Below are positions 1 through 7,083 of a DNA stretch of 64,000 bases, piece by piece. A program made the translations under genes and the position numbers. The DNA comes from Candidatus Nitrotoga sp. BS (GTDB lineage: Bacteria > Pseudomonadota > Gammaproteobacteria > Burkholderiales > Gallionellaceae), in the NCBI RefSeq assembly GCF_927797785.1, contig NZ_CAKMLL010000078.1:1-64000 (forward strand). Direction: 5' to 3'. Positions within the stretch are counted from its first letter, which is position 1, and each line of letters begins with the position of its first letter. Below the pieces are notes generated by a model. The model did no database searches, had not been told where the DNA came from, and saw only the letters and a program-made list of their open reading frames with translations.

Positions 1-33
1 AACAATTTAACAATTTAACAATTTAACAATTTA
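1..33. repeat. short tandem repeat, unit aacaattta
   Basis: The 9-base unit aacaattta is repeated about 3.6 times without error at the left edge, so the array may continue outside the window. A single further unit occurs at 61-69. It lies upstream of the toxin-antitoxin pair and is very AT-rich. No function can be assigned. Confidence 0.8.
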
Positions 34-145
34 TTTTATTTATTTTATTGATTTTTTTTAAACAATTTACCCCTTAACTCTCTCAAATTGGAGTTATAAC
101 GTTATGACGCTGTAATGTTTCAAAGCAAAATGAAGGAATATGATT

Positions 146-379
146 ATGAGTAATTTATCGAAACGTTCAACAGTTTATTTTGAACCACATATCCACCAAG
201 CTTTAAAGATGCGAGCTGCTTCTACGCATGTATCTGTATCAGAGTTAATTGATGAAGCTGTTCGTCTTTTGATGTGTGAGGATCAAGAAGATTTGAAAGC
301 AGTTTCCAGTCGCGCTTCTGAAGAAGAAATGAGCTATGAAGAATTGCTCAACGACTTAAGAACGCATGGCCAAATATAA
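146..379 (+). CDS. RHH-type antitoxin of a RelE-family toxin-antitoxin pair
   Basis: A 77-residue protein starting MSNLSKRSTVYFEP. The pattern of a beta strand (STVYF) followed by two helices (HQALKMRAAST, SVSELIDEAVRLLM) is that of a ribbon-helix-helix DNA-binding antitoxin, and the acidic C-terminal half would wrap the toxin. The start at 146 is chosen over the ATG at 140 because the AAGGA at 133-137 is then 8 bases away. The 3' end overlaps the ATG at 366 that would begin the toxin, as is common in autoregulated TA operons. Such antitoxins normally repress their own promoter. The family call rests on pattern recognition and on the neighbour. Confidence 0.8.
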   Translation: MSNLSKRSTVYFEPHIHQALKMRAASTHVSVSELIDEAVRLLMCEDQEDLKAVSSRASEEEMSYEELLNDLRTHGQI

Positions 380-393
380 AATAACATTCAAAA

Positions 394-630
394 ATGTCTA
401 TAAGCAAGGATTTGCGAAACGTTCCGAAAGAAGACGTTCCCAAACTGCTTAAATGTATCGAATTTTTAGCTGATAACCCTCGCTCTGAAGGTTGTATAAA
501 ATTATCTGGTCAAGAAAATTATAGAGTGCAACAAGGTTCATATCGTATTGCCTATGAAATTAGAGATGAGGTTTTGGTTGTGAATGTAAACAAAGTTGCC
601 CATCGCTCTGACGCCTACAAAAACAACTAA
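394..630 (+). CDS. RelE/ParE-family toxin, N-terminus probably frameshifted
   Basis: The 78-residue frame carries typical RelE-fold sequence: SKDLRNVPKED, then LADNPRSEG, the YRVQQGSYRIAYEI beta hairpin and VNKVAHRSDAYK at the end. Family members begin MAKYKITFKK before SKDLR. Exactly that lead-in (MAKYKITFK) is encoded from an ATG at 366 that overlaps the antitoxin stop, but in another frame: a run of five A at 390-394 has one base too many. The readable ORF from 394 therefore lacks the first beta strand. Either the toxin is inactivated, or the A-run is a sequencing error or slippage site. No ribosome-binding site precedes 394, so independent initiation there is doubtful. Confidence 0.7.
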   Translation: MSISKDLRNVPKEDVPKLLKCIEFLADNPRSEGCIKLSGQENYRVQQGSYRIAYEIRDEVLVVNVNKVAHRSDAYKNN

Positions 631-906
631 TCGGGTAGCCGAGGGTATTTAATCGTTCAGAATCGATGATTTGGTTTGAAAGCGGACGCTCTTATCATGG
701 CTACGGAACAGTTTTTTATTTCTTCGGAAGAATGGGTTAAGTTGATGGGCAGGCTGTTCCAGCTTACAGAATGCTTGGGGCCTTACAAATTACACAGTGA
801 ATGTAAAATGTAATACCCCGCACAGCATTCCTTTCAGCATTTTGACGACACAATGCTGCGAAAAGTTGTGTGTGTTTGCAATCATTATTAGAACAGCCCC
901 CAACTC

Positions 907-1002
907 TCAATAAACCATATTCACAACAGCCAACACAATCCCCCCAAACATACATCCAAAAAACACCACCCGGTCTGGGTTGATTTTGATTTCTTTCCAC
1001 AT
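907..1002 (-). CDS. 31-residue single-span membrane protein
   Basis: A short frame with a strong ribosome-binding site (AAGGAGAAACCC directly before ATG) encodes MWKEIKINPDRVVFFGCMFG followed by GIVLAVVNMVY and TGA. The N-terminus is charged and the remaining 20 residues are hydrophobic, as expected for one transmembrane helix with the short basic end in the cytoplasm. It lies just downstream of the WYL regulator on the same strand, separated by a perfect hairpin. I do not recognise a family. Longer overlapping frames here in other registers have no ribosome-binding site and were not accepted. Confidence 0.55.
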   Translation of the reverse strand: MWKEIKINPDRVVFFGCMFGGIVLAVVNMVY

Positions 1003-1052
1003 GGGTTTCTCCTTATTGATTGAATTTGGATAAGCCCATGATAATGAGGGTA

Positions 1053-1073
1053 GTAGCTCATGGCGTGAGCTAC
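1053..1073 (-). terminator. hairpin after the WYL regulator gene
   Basis: A perfect 8-bp stem (gtagctca/tgagctac) with a 5-base loop lies 14 bases past the end of the WYL gene. A degenerate copy lies at 2096-2116, past the broken WYL paralogue, so the structure belongs to the duplicated gene end. It is flanked by AT-rich sequence but has no clean U-tract in the minus direction, so termination is only likely. Confidence 0.5.
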
Positions 1074-1086
1074 TTAAAAATTAATT

Positions 1087-2091
1087 TTAGGTTTTATATT
1101 GCACCAAAGTCGATTCAAGCAATTTTCGAACGTTATTTCTCATTTCCACAGGTGCTACAACTTCAACTTCAGTGCCATGTTTGAGTATGTCCATCAATAG
1201 TTCGCGGTCATCGGAATAAGGGACTTCCAGGCAGTAATATCCATCTTTATCAAAGCAGGATCGTTGCTCGGGATGCCATTGTTCTGTGGCGACCCATCGT
1301 GCCCGCAGTGGGGTGAACCTGAGTTTTGCCCAAGCCACCTTTGTGCCTGAGAAGATACCGTAGCCTTTTTCGAAGTATTCCTTGAATTCTTGTTGCGACA
1401 ATTCTATTGCCGGTGCCGCCAGCAATTCCGCATGACGGATAGCATCAATAGAGAAACTACGGATTCCTTCTCTTAGATGACACCATGCATCGACGTACCA
1501 GTTATCCCGATAGAACAGAAGCTGCTGTGGTGAAATAATGCGGGTAATTTCTTGCCCGTTCTGGCGGTTGAAGTGATTTATTTGTAATTGCTTGCGTTGC
1601 AACGTTGCTGTGGCGATCGTCTCAAAACACTGAAGAGGCAAGGTGCGCCTGGTGGCGTGTTCTAACTTGATACGCTTCTCGACTTCTTCAACGCTATGGT
1701 CAGCACTGCCAATCAGGGCTTTAAGGCGGGTCTGCAAGGGTGCAATATGGCTGCTCAATAAACCATTGCCAAGATTTGCGAGCAGGTGTTGCATTGTCAG
1801 CAGGGCATGCACTTCTGATGCAGTGAACCACAGACCGGGCAAGGTAGAGGATTGGTCATTTGGATTGTCTGTTACATACCGATATCCTCGGGCTTTATGA
1901 TCCCACTCGATGGGCATTTTCATTCGGTCACGCAGGTAATCCAGATCACGTTTAAACGTGGCCGGTGAAACCCCAAGATCTTCCAGAAAGACAGAAATGG
2001 GTACGACCCGACGTGAAATCAGCAGTTGCTCAATTTTGTAGAAACGTTCTGTCCGATTCATATGCTGTTCGCTTAAAGTTGCCTGTGGCAC
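1087..2091 (-). CDS. WYL-domain transcriptional regulator (YafY type)
   Basis: A protein of up to 334 residues. An N-terminal winged helix-turn-helix (RTERFYKIEQLLISRRVV...SPATFKRDLDYLRDRM) is followed by a WYL effector domain with the YRDNWYVDAWCHLREGIR core and a C-terminal WCX-like extension ending near LLESTLVQYKT. WYL proteins bind DNA and sense nucleic-acid or nucleotide ligands; many sit at the edge of defence islands and repress them. The frame opens at a GTG at 2091 without a clear ribosome-binding site; the ATG at 2061 (MNRTERFYK) fits the family start better. The gene sits directly downstream of a broken copy of its own 3' end. Its target is unknown; the nearby defence genes are candidates. 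Confidence 0.85.
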   Translation of the reverse strand: MPQATLSEQHMNRTERFYKIEQLLISRRVVPISVFLEDLGVSPATFKRDLDYLRDRMKMPIEWDHKARGYRYVTDNPNDQSSTLPGLWFTASEVHALLTMQHLLANLGNGLLSSHIAPLQTRLKALIGSADHSVEEVEKRIKLEHATRRTLPLQCFETIATATLQRKQLQINHFNRQNGQEITRIISPQQLLFYRDNWYVDAWCHLREGIRSFSIDAIRHAELLAAPAIELSQQEFKEYFEKGYGIFSGTKVAWAKLRFTPLRARWVATEQWHPEQRSCFDKDGYYCLEVPYSDDRELLMDILKHGTEVEVVAPVEMRNNVRKLLESTLVQYKT

Positions 2092-2140
2092 AAGGGTAAC
2101 TCATGGCATGAGGTACCAGAATAAATTTCAGATTTTATAT

Positions 2141-2264
2141 CTACGCCTCAGTAGACTCGAACAGTTTCTGGATGCATCCCATCAGTGCCATAGGTGCAAT
2201 AACCTCGACTTCAGTGCCGTATTAGAGAAGGTCCATTAATAGTTCGCGGTTATCAGAATAAGGG
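2141..2264 (-). pseudogene. 3' fragment of a second WYL regulator
   Basis: Read on the minus strand, the sequence gives YSDNRELLMDLL, a stop, then YGTEVEVIAPMALMGCIQKL and FESTEA. This matches the last 40 residues of the intact WYL gene at 1087 (YSDDRELLMDILKHGTEVEV...). The similarity runs past the stop into a degenerate copy of the same hairpin (2096-2116). The internal TAA and the absence of any upstream homologous sequence show that it is a dead 3' remnant. Nothing recognisable was seen between it and the gene at 2575. Confidence 0.8.
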
Positions 2265-2574
2265 GAAATCAATGGGAACAGTTGCCGACGAAGTGGCCCG
2301 AATGATTGCTAGTGTGAATTTCGGCAGATTTATACTACTGAAAATCATTTTTTGGATATGACAAATATGGGATAACGGTGTTTTTCATGCTGGACAAGGC
2401 ATCGCTATAAGCGTCCAAAATATTGGTTTTGAAAATGGTTCCGCTTCGCCGCTATAGCTGTTAGATTGTAGCCGAGCGCCCATTTTATTGATTGAGCATG
2501 GCACCTAAGCCATGTAAAATTTCACCGAGATATAACAATTGAACAATTAACACATAGATCTTTGGGAGAACACC

Positions 2575-3021
2575 ATGTTTACAAGAGAAAATCTGCTGGA
2601 CCTTTTGAATGACGTAGATTCAAGGCACTCAACCTTGAAAAAACAATTTGAAATATTCCATTCGAATATTAAAGCCCAGCTAAGTAACTCAAAATTTTCC
2701 CTGCAAGGTGCCAAAGTAACATCACTTACTAATGATGAATTTAATATCGGGTTCGCTGGACATAAATTACGATTTAAGTTTTCAGCCGTTGCAGATCCTG
2801 GCTCTTCAATATTGTATGGTTATATATATTGCCACCTTGTGGATTTAGATGAGCCAAAGAAAATTTGGTTGATGGAACCCTTAAAGTTCAATGTCAGCGG
2901 ATTATCTGATCTTGTCTTTCCAGAAAATGATAACGACAATTTAAATATAACGGATGATGCTGATGCGATTCATATAGTGCTGCATTGCCTATACCAAAGC
3001 CTGTCTCAAACGATAACCTGA
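2575..3021 (+). CDS. hypothetical protein, 148 residues
   Basis: The start has a good ribosome-binding site (GGGAGAACACC before ATG). The N-terminal 45 residues are predicted helical and charged (LLDLLNDVDSRHSTLKKQFE), the centre looks like alternating beta strands (VTSLTNDEFNIGFAGHKLRF, SILYGYIYCHLVDLD), and the C-terminus is acidic (PENDNDNLNITDDADAI). There is no signal peptide or membrane span. It is a plus-strand singleton between the WYL remnant and the helicase gene, and is more AT-rich than the helicase. I do not recognise a family; the context suggests an accessory or defence role only by location. Confidence 0.6.
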   Translation: MFTRENLLDLLNDVDSRHSTLKKQFEIFHSNIKAQLSNSKFSLQGAKVTSLTNDEFNIGFAGHKLRFKFSAVADPGSSILYGYIYCHLVDLDEPKKIWLMEPLKFNVSGLSDLVFPENDNDNLNITDDADAIHIVLHCLYQSLSQTIT

Positions 3022-3097
3022 CATTTTGTACTTTAGACGTTCGTTAATCTGACTACTCACTCTGATTTTTAGGGAAACGCTGATTAATTCACAATCG

Positions 3098-3163
3098 TCG
3101 TTCCCGCGAAAGCGGGAACCCAGTTAAATCAATTAGCTGGATCCCCGCTTTCGCGGGGATGAC
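3098..3163. repeat. REP-like inverted repeat pair
   Basis: Two inversely oriented copies of a palindromic unit built on ttcccgcgaaagcgggaa (3102-3119) and atccccgctttcgcggggat (3141-3160) are separated by about 20 bases. Each unit is itself a strong hairpin and the pair folds into a cruciform. This is the common intergenic repeat type of many beta- and gammaproteobacteria. It lies between the ends of two convergent genes and could also serve as a bidirectional terminator. Confidence 0.75.
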
Positions 3164-3225
3164 GAATAAATCCGCGTTTTCTTAGTCGACTTCCAGCATC
3201 GCCGAGTATGCCATCCAGCCTGAAG

Positions 3226-5670
3226 CTACTTGCCCCGCAAAGCATCCGCCAACACTGAAAGCGCATCAGCAATTTTTTTTGCCCTCTCTGGTGGTGGCAA
3301 AGGCACTTTAAGGCTGCAGCTACCGGTCGCAGGATCATGTTCAATCCAAGGATGTGATGAGGTAGCGCCATCGTTAGCCGTTTTCAGCGCGGAGATTAAC
3401 TGGAAGCCAATCTGCAATAGCGGCCCCCAAGGATCAGCGCCAGCTTGGCTTGGTGCTACATCATCAGCTTCCCGCGCCTCCACACCAGCATCAGTCTTGT
3501 CGTCGGCAGATACCGGCTCCGTCCCGGATGCGGAGGCCATGTTGCCTGCCTCTTCCGCCGGACTGACGGCCTCACCCTCGCCCATGTGGCCAGTGACATT
3601 CTCCACATCTTTCATAAACCGGTTGAGGCGTGAACCGCCAAGCGAAATCTCGCCCGTGCCGCCGTCGAGAATGCCTGCCGCAAGCGAGCGCTTAAACGCC
3701 AACACCGAGAGCATGCCTTCCTCGATCGTTCCCTTGGATACAAAATTGACGATCTGCACCGGTCGCTTTTGCCCCATGCGATGGATGCGCGCGATGCGTT
3801 GTTCGAGGATGGCCGGGTTCCAAGGCAAGTCCATGTTCACCAGCGTGGACGCGTGTTGCAGATTAAGCCCCGTGCTGCCGGCATCGGTCGAGAGGAACAC
3901 CCGGCAGCCCGGATCATCGCGGAAACGCTCAATCAGCGCCGGACGTTTTTCGGACGGCACGCCGCCGTGAAAGCTGACGTAGCCAATGCCGCGCGCCTCC
4001 AACCGGCGGATGACAATATCGTGCGTCCGCGTCCACTGACTGAACACCACCGTCTTTGTTTCCGGTTGCACAAGCAGGCCGTCTAACAACGCGGCCAGTT
4101 CATCGGCCTTGACGCCGTGATCGGTTTCCTGATCGAGCAGATAAGTGCTGTTGCATGACATACGCATGTTCTGCAAGGCGCAGGTGAGCCGCCGCTGATC
4201 CGTGTCCGACAGGAATTTCATCCTGCGCCAGCGCTGCACGATTTTTACTACGATGTCGGCGTTCTCCTGATGGAGGATCATCTGCATCTCGGTCATCGGC
4301 ACCAGCAAGTTCTGGTCGGTGCGTTCCGGCAACTGTTGCAGCACCTCGGACTTGCGTCGACGGATCATGACGGGCGCGAGCGTCTCACCGATCTTCTCCA
4401 ACCCAGTATAACCCGTCACGCGTCCTGCCTCGTCTTTGACCTGATGCTCGTGCAGCAGCTTCCAGGTCGGGCCGAGGCGATGCTGGTCGACAAATTGGAC
4501 AATTGAGATCAGCTCCTCCAGCTTGTTTTCCAGCGGCGTACCGGTCAACACGATGGCATAAGGACTGTCGATGCGCTTGAGCGCCTTCGCCGCGATGGTG
4601 TTCCAGTTCTTCACCCGCTGCGCCTCGTCAACGATCACCAGTTCCGGCGCCCAGAAAGTAATCAAATCCAGATCGGACTTGAGCTTCTCGTAGTTGGTGA
4701 TCTTGCAAAAATCGTCCAGCGCATAGTCCTTCTGGCGTTGCACCAGACCGCCCGTAAGAACCCGCGACTCACGCCCGGCAAAGCGTGCGATCTCGCTCTG
4801 CCACTGGTACTTGAGCGAAGTCGGGCAAATCACCAGCACCTTGGATACTCCGAAATGCCGCGCCAGAATTTCAGCTGCCGCGATGGCTTGAATAGTCTTG
4901 CCCAAGCCCATCTCATCGCCGATCAGTGCACGTCCGGCACGCACCGCGAACAGCGCGCCCTCGGCCTGGTAGGCATAGAGCGGCGCCTTGAGCAGCTTCT
5001 TCAACGAGGGATCATTTGCGCCACGCGGGAACAGGCCATCCAACGCCGCCACCCGGCTCTCCGCATCGCGCTGTCCGGCGACAAAGTCGAGCGCATCGTC
5101 ATAAGCGCGCAACTCGTGGCCAGTTTTCGCCACTGCCGCGACAAAGCGCCCCAATTCGCCAAAACAGTTCTCACGCAACACCCAGCCGCGTGACTCGTCA
5201 AACAGCAGCGCAGCCGCCTTGCTCACTGCCGCTGGACAATCCATCCCGGCGCGAAAATGAATAGCCCGACCAGAATCGTTTCTCAGATACAACTCGGAAA
5301 ACTGCGGATGGTAACCGCGCGCAAACGCCGCCTTGGCACCGCGTTTCTTTTCCAGCTTTGCCAGAGTAAATTCGATGTGCTTGCAAGTGCCCAGCTCATT
5401 GGTCGCATAATCCGGACAAGAACAGAAATTGTCGCCCGGACGCAACCCGCGAATCGCCACGCGATAGCTGCTCTTGGACTGTGGATTGCCGATACGATAA
5501 TCCGAGAAAAATGGTTCGGCTCCAAGACATTCCAGATCAAACGACTGTTCGCGCCCAAACTGGCGTCGCAACGCGCGCTGCCAGTCGACTGGTGTAATAT
5601 CAGCCGGAGCATGGGTTCTGGATAGCCTGGGTTCCTTGATTGATTTGCTCGTATTGCGCTTCGCTTTCAT
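3226..5670 (-). CDS. SWIM zinc-finger SNF2-family helicase
   Basis: A protein of 814 residues using the ATG at 5670, which follows GGGCGGAGCATC. A SWIM zinc finger lies at 83-98 (CSCPDYATNELGTCKH). The SNF2 ATPase core starts with GDEMGLGKT at 251-259, continues with ICPTSLKYQW and IVDEAQ (about 346-351), then LTGTPLENKLEEL. The helicase C domain shows STDAGSTGLNLQ and the arginine-finger motif QRIARIHRMGQKRPVQIVNF. The last 130 residues are low-complexity and acidic. Proteins of this class translocate on duplex DNA and remodel protein-DNA complexes; in bacteria they are often found in defence islands. It lies 112 bases downstream of jetD on the same strand, so co-transcription is possible, but it is not a standard Wadjet component. 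Confidence 0.9.
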   Translation of the reverse strand: MKAKRNTSKSIKEPRLSRTHAPADITPVDWQRALRRQFGREQSFDLECLGAEPFFSDYRIGNPQSKSSYRVAIRGLRPGDNFCSCPDYATNELGTCKHIEFTLAKLEKKRGAKAAFARGYHPQFSELYLRNDSGRAIHFRAGMDCPAAVSKAAALLFDESRGWVLRENCFGELGRFVAAVAKTGHELRAYDDALDFVAGQRDAESRVAALDGLFPRGANDPSLKKLLKAPLYAYQAEGALFAVRAGRALIGDEMGLGKTIQAIAAAEILARHFGVSKVLVICPTSLKYQWQSEIARFAGRESRVLTGGLVQRQKDYALDDFCKITNYEKLKSDLDLITFWAPELVIVDEAQRVKNWNTIAAKALKRIDSPYAIVLTGTPLENKLEELISIVQFVDQHRLGPTWKLLHEHQVKDEAGRVTGYTGLEKIGETLAPVMIRRRKSEVLQQLPERTDQNLLVPMTEMQMILHQENADIVVKIVQRWRRMKFLSDTDQRRLTCALQNMRMSCNSTYLLDQETDHGVKADELAALLDGLLVQPETKTVVFSQWTRTHDIVIRRLEARGIGYVSFHGGVPSEKRPALIERFRDDPGCRVFLSTDAGSTGLNLQHASTLVNMDLPWNPAILEQRIARIHRMGQKRPVQIVNFVSKGTIEEGMLSVLAFKRSLAAGILDGGTGEISLGGSRLNRFMKDVENVTGHMGEGEAVSPAEEAGNMASASGTEPVSADDKTDAGVEAREADDVAPSQAGADPWGPLLQIGFQLISALKTANDGATSSHPWIEHDPATGSCSLKVPLPPPERAKKIADALSVLADALRGK

Positions 5671-5781
5671 GATGCTCCGCCCTTTCAGAAAAAACTCTCT
5701 TAATGGATCGATCTTACAACCCATGACCCTATTGTAGTGGCCAAGTAATTTCGGACAAAACGATAGAGCACTTGTTACAAT

Positions 5782-7083
5782 TCATCGACTATCTGAAAGC
5801 CTTTCTAATGCCGTTTCGAGCCACCCAAAGCCGATTACTTCTTGCTCTAGCCGAATATTTTTACGTATCCGGTTATCACGCAAGTCGTTATAAAGAGAAA
5901 GCTCTTCGGGGGTGAGTCTAGGCAAGTCGCGCTGAGTTTGCTTCTCTTCCACGCCCCAGAGCGGCTCGAATTTAAGTAAAGTGGCTCGATCCATCAATAA
6001 CGATTCCACGTGTGCGAACTGGTTGCGCAGTTGATCGAGAATTGCGAAACCGTGTGTATCAATATCACCCCAATAATAAATACGACAGCGCAATAACCAA
6101 TTGGCCTGTCTCGACATTTCAAATCCATACCCGGAACCAAAGATTACCAAGCTGTCCTTTAACAGTGGAAAGGCTAAAAAATTGATCTCATTTTCAATAA
6201 TAAAAACCTGTGTAACCAGTGGATTGAGCTGAGCGAAGCTTGCGGCATCAAGCGTGATGTCTTGACCATGTGTGCTTAGAATTTGATTAGGGAAATACTG
6301 AATAAGTCCCTCCGTTCGGGCTGAGCCTGTCGAAGCAATTTTCAAGCTATTGATTTGCGTGGTGTTCGTTTCGACAAGCTCAACGCGAACGGACTTGTTC
6401 AGCGTAGCCTTAGGATCAAGCAAACGAAATCGAATGCGCAGCGGCTTGTCGCGAAATCCGTAGCGCGTTGCAAAGCCGCTCGCGCCAGTCGCGGTAAAGT
6501 CAATCGTTTCGGGGTCTAAAACCCTATCAAACAATTCAGTCAGTACACTGCGATGTGCTTCAATGAATTTGCTGTGTACACCCGGAATGTCGATCTGTCT
6601 CAGATAAACGCCTGGCCTGGGATGAGCCCGCATCCAAGCGACAATCCCCAGCAACCGACTCCAGTCATCTGCTAAATCGAGCGCGCGCATGGGACGTCTA
6701 GCTAGCCAGTCCAACAGTTTTGGCTGAAATTGTTTTGTCTCTTCTATCAAAGCAACAAATCGGGCAACCTCTTTACGCTTGGATATGAATGTTGCGGCAA
6801 CATCGAAGCTATCGATCCACACCTCGGCGGGAATGGAGTTCGTCCCTAAAATACGGTGGTTGAACGCCCGCGTCTCCACCCGACAGTGCGGAACGGCTCG
6901 AATCTCTCCGACCCATGCTCGAACCTCGTCAAAACGATCAGCCATCTCAGTCGAGGTGGGACATTTGAGTATCAAGCGTCGCGGGAACAGTGGTGCCCCT
7001 GTGACAAGGCTGGACAGCATATCCCCTCGTTCCCACAGCTTTTCTAGCTGAGTCCGGAAGTCTTTCGGTCTTGTCCAGCTCAT
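5782..7083 (-). CDS. jetD: Wadjet protein JetD, topoisomerase-VI-like nuclease
   Basis: A 433-residue protein with an N-terminal DUF3322-like region and a C-terminal DUF2220 TOPRIM fold. The catalytic acidic residues are visible in [10 protein letters not shown] (about 296-305) and in [10 protein letters not shown] (about 335-344). JetD is the subunit that cleaves plasmid DNA after loop extrusion by the JetABC SMC complex. Its start overlaps the jetC stop by ATGA. Residues about 231-258 ([12 protein letters not shown]...STGSARTEG) are encoded by an inserted palindromic repeat that keeps the frame (see the repeat at 6311-6393), in a linker upstream of the TOPRIM domain. The protein is otherwise intact. 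Confidence 0.93.
   Translation of the reverse strand: MSWTRPKDFRTQLEKLWERGDMLSSLVTGAPLFPRRLILKCPTSTEMADRFDEVRAWVGEIRAVPHCRVETRAFNHRILGTNSIPAEVWIDSFDVAATFISKRKEVARFVALIEETKQFQPKLLDWLARRPMRALDLADDWSRLLGIVAWMRAHPRPGVYLRQIDIPGVHSKFIEAHRSVLTELFDRVLDPETIDFTATGASGFATRYGFRDKPLRIRFRLLDPKATLNKSVRVELVETNTTQINSLKIASTGSARTEGLIQYFPNQILSTHGQDITLDAASFAQLNPLVTQVFIIENEINFLAFPLLKDSLVIFGSGYGFEMSRQANWLLRCRIYYWGDIDTHGFAILDQLRNQFAHVESLLMDRATLLKFEPLWGVEEKQTQRDLPRLTPEELSLYNDLRDNRIRKNIRLEQEVIGFGWLETALERLSDSR
6311..6393. repeat. palindromic repeat element inserted in jetD
   Basis: An inverted repeat of 26 bases, 6311-6336 (tccgttcgggctgagcctgt plus cgaagc) and 6368-6393 (gtttcgacaagctcaacgcg plus aacgga), matches at about 22 positions, with 31 bases between the arms. 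The motif of the type gttcgggctgagc...gtcgaa is a widespread intergenic repeat in proteobacteria. Here it lies inside a coding sequence and adds about 28 residues without breaking the frame. Confidence 0.8.

Noticed and set aside
1-69. Possible CRISPR or iteron array at the left edge.
   Set aside because: Units are 9 bases with no spacers and no Rep or Cas gene nearby. It is only a short tandem repeat.
764-1000. A 78-codon minus-strand frame near the WYL gene.
   Set aside because: It overlaps the 31-residue membrane protein in another register, has no ribosome-binding site and is rich in Cys and Trp, unlike a real protein.
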